The translations under genes and the position numbers were made by a program. Source: JAICKM01 sp050998805 (GTDB lineage Bacteria > Chloroflexota > Chloroflexia > QHBQ01 > JAICKM01). From it: 64,000 nucleotides of DNA. Numbering within the stretch: position 1 is the stretch's first letter; each line of letters opens with the position of its first letter. Location: the NCBI GenBank assembly GCA_050998805.1, contig JBPCPV010000019.1, forward strand, positions 1 to 64,000. Reading direction: 5' to 3'. Below are positions 32,789-40,820 of this stretch, piece after piece. The notes beneath the pieces were generated by a model. It saw only the letters and a list, made by a program, of their open reading frames with translations. It was not told the DNA's origin and searched no databases.

Positions 32789-32809
32789 CACTCTATATTT
32801 AGGAGACAT

Positions 32810-34066
32810 ATGTATAGAATAGCCACGCTGAGTGTGCATACCTGCCCGTTGGCGACCCTCGGCGGCAAAGAGACCGGCGGCATGAACGTTTATGTCCGCG
32901 AACTCACGCGCGAGCTAGGGCGGCGTGGTATCAAGGTTGACGTGTTCACACGCGCCATAGATCCAGATATTGCCTGGGTGCGCGACATGGGGCCGAACGC
33001 CCGAGTGATCCACCTCAAAGCCGGGCCGGTCGCCCCCTGCGACAAGAACGAGATCTACAACTACCTGCCCCAGTTCATAGCGGGCGTCGAGAAGTTCCGT
33101 GCCCAGGAGAACCTGCGCTATGATCTGGTCCATGCCCACTACTGGGTGTCGGGCGAGGCCGGTGTGCAGTTGGCCGAAACCTGGGGTGTGCCGCTCGTGC
33201 AGATGTTCCACACCCTGGGACAGATGAAAAACCAAGTTGCGAAGACAGATCTGGACCGTGAAGTCGGGCTGCGTATCGAGACCGAGATGCACGTCGCCGA
33301 CCTCGCAGACCGGATCATCGCTCCCACCTCCACCGAGCGCGCCCAACTCGCCTGGTACTACGGCGCGGACCCCGAGAAGATCAGTGTGATCCCCTGCGGG
33401 GTAGACACCCAACTCTTCCGCCCGCGCGACCAGCACGCCTCGCGGCAACGGCTCAACCTGCCCTGCGGACGGCTGCTGCTCTTCGTGGGGCGCATCGAGC
33501 GCCTCAAGGGGATCGACACCCTACTCGAATCGGCCGCCCTCCTGATGGCGCGCCCCGGCTATGAAGACCTACGCGTGTTGATTGTCGGCGGCGATCTCGA
33601 GAGCAACCGCGACAACATCGAGCTTCATCGTGTGCAACAGCGCGCCCTGGACCTCGGCATACGCGACCGCGTGGACTTCCTCGGCCCGCAGCCCCAGGCC
33701 GAGCTTCCCTACTTCTACTCGGCTGCCGACCTGACGATCATGCCTTCGCACTATGAGTCATTCGGCATGGTCGCGCTCGAATCGATGGCCTGCGGCACGC
33801 CGGTCGTCGCCTCGCGGGTCGGCGGGCTGGCCCAACTAGTGCGCGACGGAGAGACCGGCATACTCGTGCCGGAGGAGGAGCCGACCGCGCTGGCGATGCA
33901 GATCCACGCGACCTTGCAGAATGACGCCGAGCGCGAGGCGATGGGCACTCGCGCCGCCGAATACGCGCGCGGTTTCGACTGGGGAACCATCGCCGACCGG
34001 GTCGTTGGCCTCTACGACGAACTGATCCACGACGTGGCTGTCCGCGAATGCCCATACGTGATGTAA
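32810..34066 (+). CDS. GT4-family glycosyltransferase, MshA / sucrose-synthase-like
   Basis: 418 residues. GT-B fold. N-terminal half has HTCPLATLGGKETGGMNVYV (the donor/acceptor loop seen in MshA and SPS-like enzymes) and DLVHAHYWVSGEAG. C-terminal half has LLFVGRIERLKGID, and the EX7E motif region MPSHYESFGMVALESMACGTPVVA. It transfers a sugar from UDP-sugar or similar to an unknown acceptor. AGGAGACAT precedes the ATG at 32810. A HAD phosphatase gene overlaps its end by 19 bp; the pair recalls glycosyltransferase plus phosphatase couples. Confidence 0.88.
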   Translation: MYRIATLSVHTCPLATLGGKETGGMNVYVRELTRELGRRGIKVDVFTRAIDPDIAWVRDMGPNARVIHLKAGPVAPCDKNEIYNYLPQFIAGVEKFRAQENLRYDLVHAHYWVSGEAGVQLAETWGVPLVQMFHTLGQMKNQVAKTDLDREVGLRIETEMHVADLADRIIAPTSTERAQLAWYYGADPEKISVIPCGVDTQLFRPRDQHASRQRLNLPCGRLLLFVGRIERLKGIDTLLESAALLMARPGYEDLRVLIVGGDLESNRDNIELHRVQQRALDLGIRDRVDFLGPQPQAELPYFYSAADLTIMPSHYESFGMVALESMACGTPVVASRVGGLAQLVRDGETGILVPEEEPTALAMQIHATLQNDAEREAMGTRAAEYARGFDWGTIADRVVGLYDELIHDVAVRECPYVM

Positions 34067-34602
34067 CGGACCTACCAATCTGCCTGCTGGTGCTCGACGG
34101 CGACCACACGCTCTGGAACCCGCTCGACACCACCTGCGTCTCGGAAGGTTATCCCGACGACCCGCTCGGCGGCACCGAGTTCGGCTTCCGCCCAGCGCCA
34201 GACAACCCCGATCTCGTGATCCGCGAAGATGGGGTCCGCTTCGAGGTTATGCCCGGAGCGAGGGCGGCGCTCGAGAGGCTACATGCCTCCGGCGTCCGGT
34301 TGGCTGTGGCGAGCTACAACCACTTCGCGCCCGTTCTGGCGCTGCTCGAAGCATTCGGGCTGCGGCCCCTGTTCAGCCAGGTGGTCGCAGAATGGCACAG
34401 CGACAAGGCGGCAATGCTCCGCACTATCCTGGCAGCCGAGGCCGCCGCAGGCCGCCCCACACGGCCCGAGACCGTGCTCTTCGTGGACGACGACCCCTCC
34501 TCCAGCTACCGCGAGATGGCGGCGTCAGTCGGCGTCTCCTTTGCCCAAATGGGCAATGAGGTACAGAACTACGACGACATTGAGCGCCTCTGCACCTCCT
34601 GA
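34048..34602 (+). CDS. HAD-superfamily phosphatase, MDP-1 type
   Basis: 184 residues. HAD motif I appears as LDGDHTLWNP, with the D-x-D-x-T-L-W pattern of magnesium-dependent phosphatase 1. Motif II is in VASYN, and VLFVDDDPSSSYREM carries motif IV. Cytoplasmic. Substrate may be a sugar phosphate or phosphotyrosine-like ester. The ATG at 34048 lies inside the end of the glycosyltransferase gene. Confidence 0.88.
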   Translation: MPIRDVTDLPICLLVLDGDHTLWNPLDTTCVSEGYPDDPLGGTEFGFRPAPDNPDLVIREDGVRFEVMPGARAALERLHASGVRLAVASYNHFAPVLALLEAFGLRPLFSQVVAEWHSDKAAMLRTILAAEAAAGRPTRPETVLFVDDDPSSSYREMAASVGVSFAQMGNEVQNYDDIERLCTS

Positions 34603-34609
34603 CCCCCGA

Positions 34610-34638
34610 TTTACACGCCGTTCCTTATACGGTATAAT
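34610..34638 (+). promoter_or_regulatory. Promoter of recQ, giving a leaderless transcript
   Basis: TTTACA (34610-34615), a 17-bp spacer and TATAAT (34633-34638). The ATG at 34645 is seven bases after the -10 hexamer, so the predicted transcription start is at or next to the start codon. No ribosome binding site fits. Confidence 0.8.
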
Positions 34639-34644
34639 GTCCGC

Positions 34645-37572
34645 ATGACACAGGCTGCCTCGCTCCCGACCGAACAAGCCGTTGAGCCGGAATCTCTGCG
34701 GCAGGCGCTCAAGCAGTGGTTCGGGTTCGACGACTTCCGGCCAGGCCAGGAAGCCGTTATCGCATCCGTCATGGGCGGGCAGGACACCCTGACGCTGATG
34801 CCGACCGGGGCCGGCAAGTCTCTCTGCTACCAACTGCCCGCGATGCTCTTGCCCGGTCTCACCCTGGTCGTCTCCCCACTGATCGCGCTGATGAAGGACC
34901 AGTACGACAACCTCCCGAAGCCGGTCTACGAGCGCAGCACGTTCATAAACAGCAGCCTCGAGCTAGCCGAGGTCGAGCGCCGTATGGCCGACGTGCTGGC
35001 CGGGCGGGTAAAGCTGATCTATGCCGCGCCGGAGCGACTGCGCCAGCAGCCGTTCACGCACGCCCTGGTGCGTGCCGGCCTCAGCCTGCTCGTCATAGAC
35101 GAAGTGCATTGCGTCAGCCTCTGGGGTCACGACTTCCGGCCCGATTATTTGTTCATCGGCAAGGCGCTCGAATCGATGGGCAGGCCGAGCGTCCTCGGCA
35201 TGACCGCGACGGCCACAGAGCGCGTCCAGGCGGAGATCGGCACCCATCTTGGGCGGCGTTTCCACGTCGTGCAGACCAGCCCGTTCAGGCCGAACCTCTT
35301 CTACCAAGTCTTGCACCTCAAACAGAAGAAGGAGAAGGACGACGCCCTGGTGCGATTTTGCCGGGAGCAGAATGGGTCGGGCATCGTCTACGTGCGCTCG
35401 CGCAACGAGGCCGAGCGGCTGGCGGCGCTCCTGGCGCGCAACCGGGTCAAGGCAGAGTACTATCACGCGCGGCTCGATTCGGCCGAGCGGAGCGCCGTGC
35501 AAGAACGCTGGATGCTCGACAAGACCCGCGTGATCGTGGCGACTATCGCCTTCGGGATGGGGATAGACAAGGCGAACGTCCGCTTCATCGTCCATTTCAG
35601 CCCACCCGACTCGGTCGAAAGCTACGCGCAGGAGAGTGGGCGCGCCGGGCGGGACGGTCGGCCCTCCGTCTGCCTGATGCTCTCCACCGCAGGCGACCGT
35701 GCCCTGCTCGGCAAATGGCTGCGCGCCGAGCTATTCGACCTCGACCGGCTCCGCGCGATCTATGCCGCTGCCCAGCAGCAGGTGCGTGCGACCGATCGGC
35801 CCACCCTCGTCAACTTCGAGACGATGCTCCGCGACGCCGGGGAGCGCGCCACGCGGGATATCACCGACACCGATCTCCGCGTCGGCATCGGCCTCATGGA
35901 GCGGGTGGACCTGCTGGTGCGGCACGCCGACGCCCCGGCTACAGTCACCATTTCGGTCAACGGCACCATGCTCTCCACACCCGACCCCGCCTTTGACGCC
36001 TTCTGCGCTGCCTGCGGCCTCACTCCCGGCGAACGCCGCGAAGCCTGGCTGCCCGAACTCGCCGACAGCGCCGGCATCAGCCCGCCGGAACTGGAGCGCA
36101 AGCTGCTGACCTGGCGCGACGAGGGGCGGCTCTCCCTCCGCAGCAGTGCCCGCGAGCCGGTGATCGAGCGCCGCAAGCCCCCACCCGACACCCCGGCGCG
36201 GATGGTTGCCCTGCTCGCCGACTACGAGAAGGCGCAGCTCGAACGGATAGACCAGCTTTTCGGCTACACAAGCGGCGAAGGCTGCCGCCACCAGATGCTC
36301 GCGGCCCACCTCGGCCACCAAATCCCACCCTGCGGCGACAACTGCGACAACTGCAAAAGCGGCAAGGCAAAATCCGCGCGCCCCCGCCAGACCCCAGCCG
36401 AGGAAGCCGCCGCGCTCGAAGCCCTGCTCTCCCAACTGCTGGCAGACGGCGACGCTCTGCGCGGCACGCTGCTGACTCCCCGCCGCGCCCTCACCATCGT
36501 GGACTGTGTCGGCAGCCTGCCATACTCCGTCACGAAGACCGGCGTGGCTAAGGTGCTGACGGGCAGGGACGGCGCGCCCTTCAACGCGACACAGGTGCGC
36601 GGCTACGGCCTCGTCCAGGGCAGCGACGCCCACGACTTGCCCAAGCAGATAGACGCACTGGTGGACCTCGGCTACCTGAGCGCCGACACCTCAAGCGGCC
36701 AACGGCTGATCGGCCCCGGCAGCCCCGAAGCCGTGTCGGCCGCAGCCGGCAGGTGGGCGGCGTCCCGCTCCCTCTACCCTGCACGCGAAGACGCCGCCGC
36801 CCGCGCCTACGACCGTTTCGCTTCCGGCGAGGTCGGTACCTGGGACGCCCTCGGCGCGGGCGCGCCCCCTCTCGAGATCGAGGAGGAGGACGACCCGCCT
36901 ATCCCCGAAAACCCCGCGCAGGTCATGCTCGAATGTATCGCCTCGCTGCCCTTCCCGATGGGCCGCACAGGCGTTGCCAAAGTGCTTGCCGGCTCCGGTG
37001 CGGCTGCGGTTCACAGCGACCGCTGCCGCCACTACGGCGCGCTGGAGATGTGTACCCAAGCTGCCGTCGGCGAGGCGCTGCTCTCGCTGGTCCAGGCTGG
37101 CTACCTCCGGCAGGATGCGAACGATGGCCGACCTCTGCTCTTCCTCACTCCGAAGGCCGAGATAGAGACGCCTCCGCCCGACCTCGTGCAGCTCGCCTAC
37201 AAGCCCGGGATCGGCCCCGAAGCTCGCCGCAAGCGCGCCGAGCGCGAGGCTTGGCGGCGCGCAGACTACGAAGCCTCCTCCCGCCTGGCCGATGGGCGCA
37301 CCGCCCCCGCAGGCACGACTGCCGAGATCGCCGACAGGGCCGAAAGGCTCCGCCTATGGCGGCTGGGTGCTGCGTCCCGCGCCAAGCTGCCGCCCTACAT
37401 GATCTTCCACGACCGAGTGATGTACGCGATGGCCGAGGCGCGGATCTCGACGCTCGACGATCTCTTGGCGATCCGTGGTGTCGGCAGCTTGCTTGTCACG
37501 AATTACGGCGATGAGCTGCTGGCGATTCTGGCGACCGAGCCTGATGCCGAGGCGTCCGCTGATCCGGGCTAA
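34645..37572 (+). CDS. recQ: Long RecQ-family helicase with duplicated winged-helix domains and HRDC
   Basis: 975 residues, against about 600 for typical RecQ. Helicase core (about 15-340): Walker A PTGAGKS (53-59), DEVHC (152-156, Val for the usual Ala), CVSLWGHDFRPDY, and QESGRAGRDG. A Zn-binding region (GEGCRHQMLA, CGDNCDNC) follows at about 545-572. Two similar winged-helix-like domains come next: SLPYSVTKTGVAKVLTGRDG (about 620) and SLPFPMGRTGVAKVLAGSGA (about 768). The HRDC domain (about 905-965) ends the protein. It unwinds DNA 3'-5' using ATP. Promoter at 34610-34638; likely leaderless. Confidence 0.93.
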   Translation: MTQAASLPTEQAVEPESLRQALKQWFGFDDFRPGQEAVIASVMGGQDTLTLMPTGAGKSLCYQLPAMLLPGLTLVVSPLIALMKDQYDNLPKPVYERSTFINSSLELAEVERRMADVLAGRVKLIYAAPERLRQQPFTHALVRAGLSLLVIDEVHCVSLWGHDFRPDYLFIGKALESMGRPSVLGMTATATERVQAEIGTHLGRRFHVVQTSPFRPNLFYQVLHLKQKKEKDDALVRFCREQNGSGIVYVRSRNEAERLAALLARNRVKAEYYHARLDSAERSAVQERWMLDKTRVIVATIAFGMGIDKANVRFIVHFSPPDSVESYAQESGRAGRDGRPSVCLMLSTAGDRALLGKWLRAELFDLDRLRAIYAAAQQQVRATDRPTLVNFETMLRDAGERATRDITDTDLRVGIGLMERVDLLVRHADAPATVTISVNGTMLSTPDPAFDAFCAACGLTPGERREAWLPELADSAGISPPELERKLLTWRDEGRLSLRSSAREPVIERRKPPPDTPARMVALLADYEKAQLERIDQLFGYTSGEGCRHQMLAAHLGHQIPPCGDNCDNCKSGKAKSARPRQTPAEEAAALEALLSQLLADGDALRGTLLTPRRALTIVDCVGSLPYSVTKTGVAKVLTGRDGAPFNATQVRGYGLVQGSDAHDLPKQIDALVDLGYLSADTSSGQRLIGPGSPEAVSAAAGRWAASRSLYPAREDAAARAYDRFASGEVGTWDALGAGAPPLEIEEEDDPPIPENPAQVMLECIASLPFPMGRTGVAKVLAGSGAAAVHSDRCRHYGALEMCTQAAVGEALLSLVQAGYLRQDANDGRPLLFLTPKAEIETPPPDLVQLAYKPGIGPEARRKRAEREAWRRADYEASSRLADGRTAPAGTTAEIADRAERLRLWRLGAASRAKLPPYMIFHDRVMYAMAEARISTLDDLLAIRGVGSLLVTNYGDELLAILATEPDAEASADPG

Positions 37573-37598
37573 GATAGCCGAACGAAAGGAGCCGACAG

Positions 37599-38807
37599 AT
37601 GCCCGAATCGGAGATCGACCAAGACGCGAAGAACGCGCGGCAGATACCAGCCGGTGGCAACCAGGCAGACCTCACTGCGCCGACGCCCTTCCGCACCCCT
37701 CGCTGGATCTGGGCCTGGGCGCTGCCGGCCGCGCTGCTCGTGCTGCTCATCATGGCGCGGCAGGTGCTTGGCCCGTTCGTCATCGCCGGGATGCTCGCGT
37801 ATATATTCAGCATCGTGGTGGACAACATCCAGACGCGCCTCGGGTGGCCGCGCGGGCTGATAGTCACCCTGCTCTACGTGCTGGTGCTCGGCGCGCTCGG
37901 CATCTTGCTCTACTTCGGCGCTGAGGCGCTCTTCCAACAGACACGCGACCTCCTGCGCGGCGGCCCGAACGTGATCGAGAAGGGCCTACAGCAAGTGATG
38001 GGCACAACAAGCTACAGCTTCGGCGGCCAGACCTTGAACGCCCACAGCTTGGCCGAGCGTCTCAACGCGGGAATAAGCTCCTACTTCGGCACCGGCGGCG
38101 ACGCTGTTCACCTCGCGTCAACCATCGTCGGGCGGCTGCTCGACGCTCTGCTGGTCATCGTCGTCAGCTTCTACCTGATGCTCGACGGCAGGCGGCTCGG
38201 TTCCTACCTGCTCAAGTTCGTGCCCTCCGGCTCCCGTGAGCGCACCGGCTATGTCGCTGGGCGGATACACACCGTGCTCGGTGCCTACCTGCGCGGCCAA
38301 CTCCTGCTGATCGGGCTGATCTCTGTCGTCTCGTTCCTGCTGCTACAGTTCGTCTTCCAAGTGCCGTATGCCCTGCCCCTCGCCATACTCACCGGCTTCT
38401 TCGAGATCCTGCCGCTGCTCGGCCCCGCGATTGCCACGGTGCTTGCGGCATCGGTCGCCCTTGCCACGCATGGAGTGACGACTGCGCTATTGGTTATTGT
38501 CGCTTATCTGATTATGCGCCAACTCGAAGACCAGGTCGTAATGCCGTTCGTGGTTGGGAAGGCAGTCGAACTCCACCCCGTAGCCACGATTTTCGCGGTG
38601 CTGGCAGGAGGAGCGATGTTCGGCATTCTGGGCATGTTGCTCGCCGTGCCTGCCGCCGCCGCGATCAAAGTGATCCTAGACTTCCTCTATCCAACCGACC
38701 CCGACAAGGCCCTCGAACAGGCCCGCCCAGGTATGGAACAGGCCGCAAACGAAGCCGAGGCCCGGGGCGAGGAGCCTGCGCCTCCGATGCCTGCGCCTAG
38801 GAGCTAA
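37599..38807 (+). CDS. AI-2E / PerM-family membrane transporter
   Basis: 402 residues. About eight membrane helices; a soluble domain between helices 3 and 4; and the family patterns GYVAGRIHTVLGAYLRGQ and LLGPAIATVLA, then QLEDQVVMPFVVGKAVELHP. The family covers transporters of autoinducer-2, ions and osmolytes; the substrate here is unknown. AAAGGAG precedes the ATG. It is 26 bp after recQ and converges with an XRE regulator, with overlapping ends. Confidence 0.88.
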   Translation: MPESEIDQDAKNARQIPAGGNQADLTAPTPFRTPRWIWAWALPAALLVLLIMARQVLGPFVIAGMLAYIFSIVVDNIQTRLGWPRGLIVTLLYVLVLGALGILLYFGAEALFQQTRDLLRGGPNVIEKGLQQVMGTTSYSFGGQTLNAHSLAERLNAGISSYFGTGGDAVHLASTIVGRLLDALLVIVVSFYLMLDGRRLGSYLLKFVPSGSRERTGYVAGRIHTVLGAYLRGQLLLIGLISVVSFLLLQFVFQVPYALPLAILTGFFEILPLLGPAIATVLAASVALATHGVTTALLVIVAYLIMRQLEDQVVMPFVVGKAVELHPVATIFAVLAGGAMFGILGMLLAVPAAAAIKVILDFLYPTDPDKALEQARPGMEQAANEAEARGEEPAPPMPAPRS

Positions 38808-39166
38808 GGGCCGGGGATCGTGCCCCCCAACACCCGAATCCGCTCCAGGATCGCTCTTATCGCATCCGCAGTCCGCGGGTCGTCAATGTCGTACTTCAAG
38901 CGAAGGTAGACCCCAAGATCCGGCAGCTCAGTGTCGGTAGGGTCGTCGCTGCGGTATCCGGCCGCTGTGAGCAAGTCGTCGGCCGTGGTGCCGAGCGCGT
39001 CCGCCAGCCGTAGCAGGCGGGCGCGGGACGGCAACTCGATGTCGCCCCGTTCCAGACGCGAGATGTGGCTCCGCGTCAGGCCACTCACCTCGGCGAGGTT
39101 CTCCTGCGTCCACCCACGGGCTTTGCGTAGCGCCTTTAGCCGCTCACCCAGCTTCGTGTTCTTCAC
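38804..39166 (-). CDS. XRE-family HTH transcription regulator
   Basis: About 120 residues. N-terminal Cro/C1-type HTH (KLGERLKALRKARGWTQENLAEVSGLTRSHISRLERGDIE, motif described at about 4-43), then a helical tail. GTG at 39166 has GGGGGAT upstream; a TTG 12 bp earlier is possible. It lies 27 bp after a small hypothetical gene and probably forms a two-gene unit with it, an arrangement seen in toxin-antitoxin or restriction-control modules. It ends in the AI-2E gene. Confidence 0.85.
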   Translation of the reverse strand: MKNTKLGERLKALRKARGWTQENLAEVSGLTRSHISRLERGDIELPSRARLLRLADALGTTADDLLTAAGYRSDDPTDTELPDLGVYLRLKYDIDDPRTADAIRAILERIRVLGGTIPGP

Positions 39167-39193
39167 AACATCCCCCAACTTAGCTCGCGTAAC

Positions 39194-39547
39194 TCATCGC
39201 ATCCGAGAGTTCAACTCACCCACCCGCTCGATGCCCATGAAGTCAGCCTCGCTCTCCGGCAGCGCAGCCTTTGCATCGCTCAATAGGACCGCCAACCCTG
39301 CGCCCCCTAGCCAGTCCTCCAACTCAGTGAGGCGCGTACGCAGCTCGGCCAGCTGCTTCAACACATCGGGTTCGCCCAGGCTATTCGCCTCTCCCGGGAT
39401 CAAGCCTGCCTGCTGGGCGACCTGCACAATCAGCCGGCTGACATACTGGCCCCACATCTCCGTTGGGGCCAATTGTGTTAGAAGCTGTGCGGCCTCCTCA
39501 GTTAGAAAGAACTTTGCCCGCTCTTTATCCGCCTTTGCTTGCGGCAT
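39194..39547 (-). CDS. Small hypothetical protein upstream of XRE regulator
   Basis: 117 residues. The N-terminus (RAKFFLTEEAAQLLTQLAP) may be a ribbon-helix-helix-like strand and helix. A coiled-coil-prone centre (LKQLAELRTRLTELEDWL) follows. No toxin motif is recognised. AGGAAC precedes the ATG. It may be partner or target of the XRE regulator. Confidence 0.6.
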   Translation of the reverse strand: MPQAKADKERAKFFLTEEAAQLLTQLAPTEMWGQYVSRLIVQVAQQAGLIPGEANSLGEPDVLKQLAELRTRLTELEDWLGGAGLAVLLSDAKAALPESEADFMGIERVGELNSRMR

Positions 39548-39705
39548 GTTCCTACTCTCCCTTCCGGGGACATCATACCATAGATCCCCACGATCTGTCT
39601 AGACCCATAGCGCAGCGTGTTTGTGCTCAAACTCCGGCAGAATGCCGATCCTCGCGCTCACATGATCAACGAAGGAGTTCGCAAAAGTATTCACACCGCC
39701 GGCCC
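39548..39705. other. Intergenic stretch before tdh
   Basis: Apart from the tdh promoter nothing is recognised. A GTG-started minus-strand frame of 31 codons (39599-39694, ending EFEHKHAALWV) could be a remnant of a lost gene but cannot be supported. Confidence 0.3.
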
Positions 39706-39734
39706 TTGACTGGGGCGGGGGCAGATGCTATACT
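39706..39734 (+). promoter_or_regulatory. Promoter of tdh operon
   Basis: TTGACT (39706-39711), a 17-bp spacer and TATACT (39729-39734), 30 bp ahead of the tdh ATG; GAAGGAGG provides the ribosome binding site. Confidence 0.85.
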
Positions 39735-39763
39735 GACCCCACCCTGAAGGAGGTCTGTCAGAT

Positions 39764-40807
39764 ATGGCCGAAACGATGCGCGCCGTGGTGAAGCCGGAAG
39801 CCGCGCCAGGCGCAGTACTCGCCCGGGTGCCCGTGCCCGACATCGGTCCCGAAGATATACTCGTGCGCGTAAAAGCCGCAAGCATGTGCGGCACCGATCT
39901 GCACATCTACAACTGGGATCAGTGGGCGCAGTCCCGCTTCGCCACGACGCCGATGGTCTTTGGGCACGAGTGCTGCGGCGACGTGGTCAAGGTCGGTCCA
40001 AACGTGCGCGATGTGGCAGTCGGCGATTTTGTATCCCTGGAGAGCCACATCAGCTGCGGCCACTGCCTCCAATGCCGCACCTGCCAGGCCCATATCTGCG
40101 CGAACGTCCAGATCCTCGGCGTGGACCGGCCTGGCGTCTACGCGGAGTACGTGAGCGTGCCCGCGAAGGTTGCCTGGAAGAACCCCCCCGATCTGCCGGT
40201 GGAAGTCGCCTCGATCCAGGAGCCGTTCGGCAACGCCGTCCACACCGTCTTCGAGTGCGACATCCCGACGAAGCGCGTGGCGGTGATCGGCTGCGGTCCC
40301 ATCGGCCTCTGGGCGATCGCCATCGCGAAGGCATCGGGCGCATCTGCGATCTACGCGGTAGACATCAACCCGATGCGCCTACAACTTGCCGAAGAACTCG
40401 GTGCCACCCGGGCGATCAACTCCCGCGAGTCCGACCCTGTGGCCGTCGTCCGCTCGGCGACCGGCGGCGAGGGAGTCGACGTGATGCTCGAAATGTCGGG
40501 CAACCCACGCGCCATCGCCCAGGGCTTCGAGATGCTCCGCTTCGGCGGCGAAGTCGCATTACTGGGCCTGCCCTCCCGCCCGGTCGAGCTCGACCTCAAC
40601 AACGCGATCATCTTCAAGGGCGCGCTCGTCCACGGCATCTCAGGCCGCCGCATCTGGGACACCTGGTTCCGCACCCAGAGCCTGATCCTATCCGGCGCGG
40701 TAGACCCGACCCATGTCATCACCCACCGCCTCGACCTCGCCGACTTCGACAAAGCCTTCGCCATGATGACCAGCGGCGAGGCGGGAAAGGTCGTGCTGTA
40801 TCCATAG
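39764..40807 (+). CDS. tdh: L-threonine 3-dehydrogenase
   Basis: 347 residues, zinc-dependent MDR fold. Catalytic zinc ligands: Cys in MCGTDLHIYNWDQWAQSR, the pattern specific to Tdh, and GHE in VFGHECCGDV. The structural zinc site is CGHCLQCRTCQAHIC. NAD-binding VIGCGPIGLWAIA. It oxidises threonine to 2-amino-3-ketobutyrate, the substrate of Kbl. The partner gene kbl lies 2.3 kb downstream, separated by a DUF262 gene, although the two are normally adjacent. Confidence 0.93.
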   Translation: MAETMRAVVKPEAAPGAVLARVPVPDIGPEDILVRVKAASMCGTDLHIYNWDQWAQSRFATTPMVFGHECCGDVVKVGPNVRDVAVGDFVSLESHISCGHCLQCRTCQAHICANVQILGVDRPGVYAEYVSVPAKVAWKNPPDLPVEVASIQEPFGNAVHTVFECDIPTKRVAVIGCGPIGLWAIAIAKASGASAIYAVDINPMRLQLAEELGATRAINSRESDPVAVVRSATGGEGVDVMLEMSGNPRAIAQGFEMLRFGGEVALLGLPSRPVELDLNNAIIFKGALVHGISGRRIWDTWFRTQSLILSGAVDPTHVITHRLDLADFDKAFAMMTSGEAGKVVLYP

Positions 40808-40820
40808 GAGAGGCTAACCA

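Noticed and set aside
39599..39694. A 31-codon GTG-started frame on the minus strand
   Set aside because: No binding site and no recognisable family; possibly a gene remnant but not supportable.
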